A stretch of 21,074 nt of DNA. It comes from JAVBJV01 sp031546815. GTDB taxonomy: Bacteria > Pseudomonadota > Alphaproteobacteria > Acetobacterales > Acetobacteraceae. The translations under genes and the position numbers were made by a program. The stretch is from positions 1-21,074 of the forward strand of contig JAVBJV010000053.1 in assembly GCA_031546815.1 (NCBI GenBank). Direction: 5' to 3'. Under the pieces are notes generated by a model. The model was not told the origin of the DNA. It did not search any database and was given only the letters and a program-made list of their open reading frames with translations. This document shows, one piece after another, positions 15,421 through 21,074 of this stretch (its first letter is position 1; every line of letters begins with the position of its first letter).

Positions 15421-15489
15421 ACGCAGCGTCTGGATCATTCGTGAGTGTCTGCATATGCTCACCCATTGCAACCCGAGGGCCTGTTCCCG

Positions 15490-15885
15490 ATGTCACTGTT
15501 TCGGATATTTGCCGGACTTGTCCTCTCGACGCTGATCCTGTCGTCGGCGGTGCAGGCGCGAGAATGGACGCCGGAATTACGCAAGCCCGGCGAGCGGAAT
15601 GCCCCCGGCCATGCAGGGGTTTACTACGAGCACGATTCCGGAAGAGTGCTGGGTGTTCTTATCGGAACGCCCGCCGATGCGGCCGGCATTCAGGTGGGGG
15701 ACGTTCTGGTCAACATGACCGTGAACGGCACGCGCCGACGGCCACCAACCTCGGGCACACTGCCGGCGGGGCTGGCCGTCACATACACTATCCAGCGCAA
15801 CGGGCGCATGCTCGCGGTTGCGTTGGTGCTGGCGCCCTACGATCCCCGGAACCTGCCGCCATGTCGCGGCACCTGCAGAAGGTAG
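15490..15885 (+). CDS. Small exported protein with a PDZ-like domain
   Basis: Predicted 131-aa secreted protein. The ATG at 15490 follows a GAGGG SD by ten bases and begins a Sec signal peptide (MSLFRIFAGLVLSTLILSSAVQA, cleavage near 23). The mature part is essentially one PDZ-like module: GVLIGTPADAAGIQVGDVLV (about 56-75) is the carboxylate-binding loop and helix region, followed by strands ending in YTIQRNGRMLAVAL. There is no protease domain, unlike DegP or RseP, so it would be a stand-alone periplasmic adaptor or sensor. Two cysteines close the C-terminus. It ends four bases from the convergent AI-2E gene. No specific family name is recognised. Confidence 0.78.
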   Translation: MSLFRIFAGLVLSTLILSSAVQAREWTPELRKPGERNAPGHAGVYYEHDSGRVLGVLIGTPADAAGIQVGDVLVNMTVNGTRRRPPTSGTLPAGLAVTYTIQRNGRMLAVALVLAPYDPRNLPPCRGTCRR

Positions 15886-15889
15886 CGTT

Positions 15890-16999
15890 TCACCCTTCGG
15901 ACGGCGCTGTTCTTGTCCACGCGCGCAGCAGCGAATAACCAATCGAGATCAGCGTTGGGCCGATGAACAGGCCCAGAAACCCGAACGACAGAAACCCACC
16001 AAACACGCCCACCATCACCAGCACCAGCGGCATGGAACCGCCCCGACTAATGATCATCGGGCGCAGGACGTGTTCCGACCCCGAGATCGCAATCACCCCC
16101 CAGATGATCATGAAAATACCCCAGCTACTGTCCCCCTGGTGGAACAGCCACCAAGCCACCCCGCCCCACACAATCGGCACAAACGGCGCGCCGATCTGGC
16201 TGATCGCCAGTAACGCAACCAGCACCCCCAGCAGGCCCGCGGTGGGTATCCCCACGATGTAGAAACCAATCGCCGCAAGCACACCCTGCAACAACGCCGT
16301 CCCCACAACGCCATACGCAACGCCACGCACCGCGCGTTCCGCAACTCCCAAAGCCCCGACAGCCGGTTCGCCCCCGATCCGCTGCATGGCGCGCTGTGTT
16401 TCCAGCACCAGCGCATCGCCCGTGGTCCAGAACATTGCGGCGACAATCAGCGCCAGCAGAATCTGCAACAGGCTGTCGGCAATGGCGCCGGCAAAATGCA
16501 CCAGGAACGCCGCAATCGCGCCGGTATACGGCGCGATCAGACGTCGTGCCTCGCCATCGTGCGCGGCAATGCCGACCCAGCTTTTGGCAATACGTTCACC
16601 GATCAGCGGGAAATGCGCCACCCAGTCGGGGGCCTGCGGCGGCATGTCGGCCGCCAGACTGTGCAGCACGTCCGAGAGCTCCATCACATGCGTCACCATG
16701 CTCGGCACCGCCAGCGTCAGCGGCAACACGACCACCAGCAGCATCACCACCAGCAGGGCAAACCCGGCCAGCCCAGGGCGCATCCCCGCCTCCACCAGGA
16801 CGCGTCGTAACGGCCAGGTTGCGATCGCAATCGTTGCACCAAACGCAATCGGCGTGCCCAGCGGCCAGAACACCATCACGATGCCAAGCGCCAACAGCCC
16901 GACCAGCAACACCGCAAAGCAGCGTTCGATAATCAGCCGCGTGTGCGACGCCTGCGTGCGCGCAACAGGCACGGATGATGCAGCTTGCTGATCTTCCAT
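15890..16999 (-). CDS. AI-2E family transporter (YdiK/PerM-like)
   Basis: Inner-membrane protein of 369 aa from the AI-2E transporter superfamily (TqsA/PerM/YdiK). There are about eight hydrophobic segments: two near the N-terminus (about 27-60), one at 75-98, then a soluble stretch (about 100-155), then five or more. Family-typical parts are GIPTAGLLGVLVALLAISQIG and the C-terminal GGFLSFGFLGLFIGPTLISIGYSLL. Members export autoinducer-2 or, in some cases, act as Na+/H+ antiporters; nothing here identifies the substrate. The ATG at 16999 is only six T residues from a GGGGG SD that is itself the 3' arm of the upstream terminator hairpin. Confidence 0.88.
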   Translation of the reverse strand: MEDQQAASSVPVARTQASHTRLIIERCFAVLLVGLLALGIVMVFWPLGTPIAFGATIAIATWPLRRVLVEAGMRPGLAGFALLVVMLLVVVLPLTLAVPSMVTHVMELSDVLHSLAADMPPQAPDWVAHFPLIGERIAKSWVGIAAHDGEARRLIAPYTGAIAAFLVHFAGAIADSLLQILLALIVAAMFWTTGDALVLETQRAMQRIGGEPAVGALGVAERAVRGVAYGVVGTALLQGVLAAIGFYIVGIPTAGLLGVLVALLAISQIGAPFVPIVWGGVAWWLFHQGDSSWGIFMIIWGVIAISGSEHVLRPMIISRGGSMPLVLVMVGVFGGFLSFGFLGLFIGPTLISIGYSLLRAWTRTAPSEG

Positions 17000-17003
17000 A
17001 AAA

Positions 17004-17034
17004 AATCCCCCGCCAGGCAGTCTGACGGGGGATT
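17004..17034 (-). terminator. Intrinsic terminator of the gat operon overlapping the next gene's SD
   Basis: AATCCCCCG and CGGGGGATT form a 9-bp perfect stem around a 13-nt loop, followed on the minus strand by a T-run of six (17005-17000). It lies 33 nt past the gatB stop. The T-run runs directly into the start codon of the AI-2E gene, and the 3' arm GGGGGA is also that gene's SD. Confidence 0.88.
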
Positions 17035-17067
17035 CTACAGCAATTACGATGCCGACGCGCCAGATAT

Positions 17068-18519
17068 TCAGCCCAGCTTTTTCTTCAGTGCATCGTTAAC
17101 CAGCGCGGGATTTCCCTTGCCGGCCATCGCCTTCATCACCTGCCCCACGAAGAAGCCGAACAGCTTGTCCTTGCCGGACTTGAATTCGGCAACCTTGTCC
17201 GGATTGGCGGCCAGCACGGCATCGATCGCAGAATCAATCGCGCCGGTGTCGGTCACCTGACGCAGACCCTTTTCCTCGACGATCACGTCTGGGGCCTTGC
17301 CGGTTTCGGCCATCGCCTCGAACACTTCCTTGGCGATGCGGCCGTTGATGGTGCTGTCGGCCATCAGGTCCAGCAGCTTGCCGAGATTGGCGGCGCTCAC
17401 CGGGCTGGTCTCGATGGTAGTGCCGGTGCGGTTCAGCATGGCGAAGTAATCGCCCATCACCCAGTTCGCCGCCAGCTTGGCATCGCGACCCTTGGCAACT
17501 GTCTCGTAAAAATCCGCCGTCACCTGTTCGGCCACCAGCACGCCCGCATCGTAAGACGGCAGGCCGAAGTCCTTGATGAACCGCGCCTGCTTGGCGTCCG
17601 GCAGTTCCGGCAGCTTCGACTTCAGATCATCCACCCAGCCCTGTTCCAGCACCAGCGGCAGCAGATCGGGGTCGGGGAAATAGCGATAGTCGTGCGCGTC
17701 TTCCTTGCTGCGCATCGACCGTGTTTCACCACGTACATTGTCGAACAGGCGGGTTTCCTGATCGACTGTGCCACCGTCTTCCCAAACTTCGATCTGACGT
17801 TTGGCTTCGATCTCGATCGACTGCATCACGAAGCGGATCGAGTTCACGTTCTTGATCTCGCAGCGCGTGCGGAAGCCCTCGCCCGTCTTGCGGACCGAGA
17901 CGTTCACGTCGGCGCGCATCGAGCCTTCGTCCATGTTGCCGTCGCATGTGCCCAGATAGCGCAGAATGGTGCGCAGCTTGCGCAGATACGCACCCGCTTC
18001 TTCGGGCGAGCGCATATCCGGTTCACTGACGATTTCCATCAGCGCCACGCCCGAACGGTTCAGGTCGATATAGGTTTTCGTCGGGTCCTGATCGTGCAGA
18101 GACTTGCCCGCATCCTGTTCCATATGCAGGCGCGTCACGCCGATATGGCGCGTCTCGCCGTTGGCGAGTTCGATATCAACCACCCCCATACCGACGATCG
18201 GATGCGCAAACTGGCTGATCTGATAACCCTGCGGCAGATCGGCGTAGAAGTAGTTCTTGCGGTCGAACCGCGACCACAGATTGATCTGCGCGTTCAGCCC
18301 CAGCCCGGTCCGCACGGCCTGCGCCACGCATTCGCGGTTGATGACCGGCAGCATACCCGGAAACGCAGCATCGACCAGCGATACCTGCGAATTCGGATCC
18401 GAGCCGAACACCGTGGCCGAGCCACTGAACAGTTTGGAATTGCTGATAATCTGGGCATGCACTTCCAGCCCGATCACCACTTCCCAGGCGCCGGTGCGCC
18501 CCTCGATCACGTAGCTCAT
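17068..18519 (-). CDS. gatB: Asp-tRNA(Asn)/Glu-tRNA(Gln) amidotransferase subunit B
   Basis: Subunit B of the GatCAB amidotransferase, 483 aa, normal length. It binds the misacylated tRNA and ATP-activates the Glu or Asp carboxylate, which is then amidated by ammonia from GatA. The N-terminal cradle domain shows GLEVHAQ (17-23), SKLFSGS, and FDRKNYFYADLPQGYQISQ. The middle has LMEIVSEPDMRSPEEA and EIKNVNS. The C-terminal YqeY/GatB tail ends with KLFGFFVGQVMKAMAGKGNP, then NDALKKKLG. Its ATG overlaps the gatA stop by four bases (ATGA), so translation is coupled. It is the last gene of the operon, followed by an intrinsic terminator. Confidence 0.98.
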   Translation of the reverse strand: MSYVIEGRTGAWEVVIGLEVHAQIISNSKLFSGSATVFGSDPNSQVSLVDAAFPGMLPVINRECVAQAVRTGLGLNAQINLWSRFDRKNYFYADLPQGYQISQFAHPIVGMGVVDIELANGETRHIGVTRLHMEQDAGKSLHDQDPTKTYIDLNRSGVALMEIVSEPDMRSPEEAGAYLRKLRTILRYLGTCDGNMDEGSMRADVNVSVRKTGEGFRTRCEIKNVNSIRFVMQSIEIEAKRQIEVWEDGGTVDQETRLFDNVRGETRSMRSKEDAHDYRYFPDPDLLPLVLEQGWVDDLKSKLPELPDAKQARFIKDFGLPSYDAGVLVAEQVTADFYETVAKGRDAKLAANWVMGDYFAMLNRTGTTIETSPVSAANLGKLLDLMADSTINGRIAKEVFEAMAETGKAPDVIVEEKGLRQVTDTGAIDSAIDAVLAANPDKVAEFKSGKDKLFGFFVGQVMKAMAGKGNPALVNDALKKKLG

Positions 18520-20000
18520 GCCATCACCGTCGGCAGCGCGTTGAAGTTGGCGGCGCGTTCGATTGCTCCGGCAACGGCAAACACTGTTTCCTCGTCAAAC
18601 GATTTTCCGAGTATCTGCAAGCCCAGCGGCATGCCCTGCGCATCCAGCCCCGCCGGCACCGACATACCCGGAATCCCGGCCAGGTTGGCAGGCACGGTGA
18701 ACACATCATTCAGATACATCGACACCGGATCCTCCACCTTGTCATCGCGCCCGAACGCCGAGGACGGCGTGGACGGTGTGACAATCGCATCCACCTTGCC
18801 GAATGCGTCGTTGAAATCCTTCAGGATCAGTGCCCGCACCTTCTGCGCGCGCAGGTAATACGCATCGTAATACCCGGCCGAGAGCACATAGGTGCCGATC
18901 ATGATGCGCCGCTTCACTTCGTCGCCAAAACCTGCGCCGCGTGTGCGTTCATACAGATCGTCGAGGTCCTTGCCCTCGACCCGCATGCCGTACCGCACGC
19001 CATCGTACCGCGCGAGGTTCGACGACGCTTCGGCCGGTGCCACGATGTAGTATGTCGGCAGCGCGTATTTCGTGTGCGGCAGCGAGATATCGACAATCTC
19101 CGCCCCCGCATCGCGCAGCCAGGCGAGGCCCTGCTGCCACAACGCCTCGACTTCGGGCGGCATTCCATCGACCCGATATTCCTTCGGCACACCAATGCGC
19201 AGGCCTTTCACGCCGCGCGCACAGGCCGCAGCGAAGTCCGGCACTGCCAGATTGGCGGATGTGCTGTCCTTCGGGTCGAACCCGGCCATCGATCCCAGCA
19301 TGATCGCGCAATCTTCCGCCGTGCGCGCCACCGGTCCCGCCTGATCCAGCGAGGACGCAAACGCCACGATCCCCCAGCGCGAGCAGCGCCCGTAAGTCGG
19401 CTTGATCCCCGCAATACCGCAGAACGATGCCGGCTGACGGATCGACCCGCCCGTATCGGTCGCGGTCGCCCCCAGCGCCATGCGCGCGGCCACTGCCGCC
19501 GCCGAGCCACCGGAAGACCCGCCCGGCACCAGCACGGTATCCGGCGCATCCTTGCGACGCCACGGGTTCAGCACACCACCGAACGCCGAGGTCATGTTAC
19601 CCGACCCCATCGCGAATTCGTCGAGGTTCGCCTTGCCCAGCATCACCATGCCGTCGCGCTTCATGTTGGCGCTGACCGTGCTTTCGTACGGCGGTACGAA
19701 CGGGGCGAGAATCTTCGACGCCGCCGTGGTGCGCACGCCTTCGGTGCAGAACAGGTCCTTCATCGCAATCGGCAGACCGGTCAGCGCGCGGCCTTCCCCC
19801 TTGGCCAGCGCGGCATCGGCGGCTTTGGCCTGTTCGCGGGCCAGATCGGGCGTCACGGTGATGTAGGCGTTGATCTGCGGGTTCAGCCGCTCGATTGCGC
19901 CCAGAAACGCATCGGTCAGTTCGACCGACGAGATTTCCTTCGCGCGCAGTTTTCTGCGGGCATCGGCCAGGGTCAGGCCGGTCAGGTTTGTCGCGCTCAT
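18516..20000 (-). CDS. gatA: Asp-tRNA(Asn)/Glu-tRNA(Gln) amidotransferase subunit A
   Basis: Glutaminase subunit of GatCAB, 494 aa, amidase-signature family; it releases ammonia from glutamine for transfer to GatB. The Ser-cisSer-Lys triad is visible: K81 in GLPIAMKDLFC, S162 in PGGSSGGSAAAV, and the nucleophile S186 in TDTGGSIRQPASFCG. The glutamine-pocket and C-terminal motifs GYYDAYYLRAQKVR and LPTWAG-like NLAGIPGMSVPAG are also present. Both ends overlap neighbours as ATGA: four bases with gatC upstream and four with gatB downstream. The presence of the complete complex implies that Gln-tRNA, and perhaps Asn-tRNA, is made by the indirect route. Confidence 0.98.
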   Translation of the reverse strand: MSATNLTGLTLADARRKLRAKEISSVELTDAFLGAIERLNPQINAYITVTPDLAREQAKAADAALAKGEGRALTGLPIAMKDLFCTEGVRTTAASKILAPFVPPYESTVSANMKRDGMVMLGKANLDEFAMGSGNMTSAFGGVLNPWRRKDAPDTVLVPGGSSGGSAAAVAARMALGATATDTGGSIRQPASFCGIAGIKPTYGRCSRWGIVAFASSLDQAGPVARTAEDCAIMLGSMAGFDPKDSTSANLAVPDFAAACARGVKGLRIGVPKEYRVDGMPPEVEALWQQGLAWLRDAGAEIVDISLPHTKYALPTYYIVAPAEASSNLARYDGVRYGMRVEGKDLDDLYERTRGAGFGDEVKRRIMIGTYVLSAGYYDAYYLRAQKVRALILKDFNDAFGKVDAIVTPSTPSSAFGRDDKVEDPVSMYLNDVFTVPANLAGIPGMSVPAGLDAQGMPLGLQILGKSFDEETVFAVAGAIERAANFNALPTVMA

Positions 20001-20284
20001 TCCACCACCTTCGGCACGGTATAAAACGCGCCGCTGCGGGCGGGCGCATTGCTGAGAACGGCCTCGGTCACGCCGCCATCGGTTACCACATCCTCGCGTT
20101 GGCGCAGCGCCATTTGCGTGGCGCCGGTCATCGGTTCCACGTTATCGACGTTCACCTCGTTCAGCTGTTCAATCCAGCCCAGAATACCGTTGATTTCGGT
20201 CTGGAATTTTCCCACTTCGGCATCTTCGATGCGGATGCGGGACAGCCGGGCAATGCGGCGGATGGTCGCGGGGTCGAGCGACAT
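19997..20284 (-). CDS. gatC: Asp-tRNA(Asn)/Glu-tRNA(Gln) amidotransferase subunit C
   Basis: Small GatCAB subunit of 95 aa that wraps around GatA and stabilises its contact with GatB. The N-terminus MSLDPATIRRIARLSRIRI and the helix FQTEINGILGWIEQLNEV are typical, followed by VEPMTGAT, the conserved region, and a C-terminal FYTVPKVVE tail. It is the first gene of gatC-gatA-gatB, with the stop overlapping the gatA start. Its SD is weak. The divergent ruvX start is about 100 bp away, so both promoters must lie in that short gap. Confidence 0.96.
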   Translation of the reverse strand: MSLDPATIRRIARLSRIRIEDAEVGKFQTEINGILGWIEQLNEVNVDNVEPMTGATQMALRQREDVVTDGGVTEAVLSNAPARSGAFYTVPKVVE

Positions 20285-20385
20285 GCGATCAGGTCGTCCT
20301 TGTCTGTGCGGGCCAGTGCTTCTGCGCGGATCAATGCAAAAGGCACGTCTTGCGTGAAAAAGAAGCCCGGACCATACCCATCCCC

Positions 20386-20844
20386 ATGCCGCTCATCAAC
20401 ATGCAGGACCTGCGCGACGCCCTTCCCCGTGGAAAATGCCTGATCGGGATCGATCCGGGGCGGCGCACCATCGGGCTGGCGCTGTCCGATGTCGGGCTGA
20501 CGCTGGCGGGGCCGTATGGCAGCCTGGCCCGCGGAAAACTGCGCCAGAACGCCGCGGAAATCCTGACGATCGCGCACAAGGAAGGCGCCGCCGGACTGGT
20601 CATAGGCCTGCCGCTGGAAATGGAAGGCACGTTCGGCCCAGCGGCTCAGGCGGCGCGTGACTGGGCACAGGACCTGTCCGCCATGACCGGCCTGCCCGCC
20701 GCCATGTGGGACGAACGCCAGACCACATCCGCCGTGCACGACATGCTGATCCACGAGGCCGACATGGGCCGCAAGCGCCGCAGCCAGATCGTAGACAAAA
20801 TGGCGGCAGCTCGCATTCTGCAAGCCGCCCTCGACGCCAAATAG
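20386..20844 (+). CDS. ruvX: RuvX/YqgF family Holliday junction resolvase-like protein
   Basis: RNase H-like fold protein of the RuvX/YqgF family, 152 aa; family members trim the 16S rRNA 5' end and some resolve Holliday junctions. The motif GIDPGRRTIGLALSD holds the first catalytic Asp (D23), LVIGLPLEMEGTFGP the central motif, WDERQTT the acidic pair D109/E110, and IVDKMAAARIL the last Asp (D137). I use the ATG at 20386; a TTG at 20350 would add 12 residues with no support, and an ATG at 20401 is possible. It lies head to head with gatC. GC hairpins (20861-20892) follow the stop. Confidence 0.94.
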   Translation: MPLINMQDLRDALPRGKCLIGIDPGRRTIGLALSDVGLTLAGPYGSLARGKLRQNAAEILTIAHKEGAAGLVIGLPLEMEGTFGPAAQAARDWAQDLSAMTGLPAAMWDERQTTSAVHDMLIHEADMGRKRRSQIVDKMAAARILQAALDAK

Positions 20845-20860
20845 GCGACCGACAGGCCAA

Positions 20861-20892
20861 GCGCCCTTCTGGGCGCCGCCGCCAATGCGGCG
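20861..20892 (+). terminator. Tandem GC hairpins after ruvX
   Basis: Two adjacent stem-loops, GCGCCC/GGGCGC (20861-20876) and CGCCGC/GCGGCG (20877-20892), begin 16 nt after the ruvX stop. They lack a T-run, so they may stall polymerase or protect the 3' end more than act as classical terminators. Confidence 0.4.
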
Positions 20893-20937
20893 AGCCAAGC
20901 CGACGGAGGTCGCACCCGGCGCCTGAGGGCAATCAAA

Positions 20938-20999
20938 CACGGTTGGGGAACATAAACACCTAGACGCAACCGTTTAGGGTTTTATGTTCCCCAACCGTG
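20938..20999. repeat. Long near-perfect inverted repeat (62 nt)
   Basis: Arms CACGGTTGGGGAACATAAA (20938-20956) and its exact complement (20981-20999) give 19 perfect pairs. After two mismatches, CCTAGACG (20959-20966) pairs with CGTTTAGG (20971-20978), with one G-T, leaving a CAAC loop. No gene is seen around it or to the window end. Confidence 0.85.
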
Positions 21000-21074
21000 C
21001 ATTAAAACCATAAACATCAGCTAGGGATTTAAGGCCTGCAACCCCACGAGATGTCGCCTCTGCTCGAGCAGGCT

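Noticed and set aside
1..21074. CRISPR array, prophage, transposase or toxin-antitoxin system
   Set aside because: No regularly spaced repeats, integrase, transposase or paired small toxin/antitoxin frames were seen on either strand.

Overview
The window comes from a GC-rich alphaproteobacterium, probably in the Rhodospirillales and perhaps Acetobacteraceae. The evidence is an IalB-family periplasmic protein, a GatCAB operon head-to-head with ruvX, an OpgC-type acyltransferase, a Bug/TctC solute-binding protein, and a clustered stem-loop block (about 11766-11946) that resembles intergenic modules I associate with acetic acid bacteria. The family placement is inference; the class-level placement is firmer.

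Layout: 1-746 (-) is the 5' part of a methylglutaconyl-CoA hydratase-like crotonase that runs off the left edge. 822-911 (-) is tRNA-Ser(GGA). 1012-1983 (-) is an orphan Bug/TctC binding protein. 2123-4585 (-) is a monomeric, adenosylcobalamin-dependent (class II) ribonucleotide reductase with an NrdR-box-like site upstream. After a 447-bp spacer, 5033-5614 (+) is IalB. A surface-polysaccharide block follows: an acyltransferase-3 protein (+) converges on and overlaps an OpgC-type acyltransferase (-), which is translationally coupled to an O-antigen ligase/polymerase-like protein (-). An AT-rich divergent promoter region (about 9174-9356) separates these from a GntR/FadR-type regulator and a signal-peptide-less gamma-glutamyltransferase-family Ntn-hydrolase (9357-11757, +).

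From 11758 there is a terminator and hairpin block, then inorganic pyrophosphatase (-), tRNA-CAT (+), tRNA-Ser(GCT) (-), a glutathione S-transferase (-), a Na/Pi cotransporter-PhoU fusion (+), a small exported PDZ protein (+), and an AI-2E-family membrane protein (-). The right part is gatC-gatA-gatB (-, each junction an ATGA overlap), with ruvX divergent (+). The window ends in a 62-nt near-perfect inverted repeat.

Most genes are housekeeping: dNTP synthesis, pyrophosphate removal, tRNA-dependent amidation and Holliday-junction/rRNA processing. I do not see a convincing new multi-gene system. The best leads are regulatory or structural: the gat terminator hairpin whose 3' arm is also the ribosome-binding site of the next gene, the terminal 62-nt hairpin, the regulator/Ntn-hydrolase pair with an inverted repeat between them, and the polysaccharide-modification block behind an AT-rich promoter.
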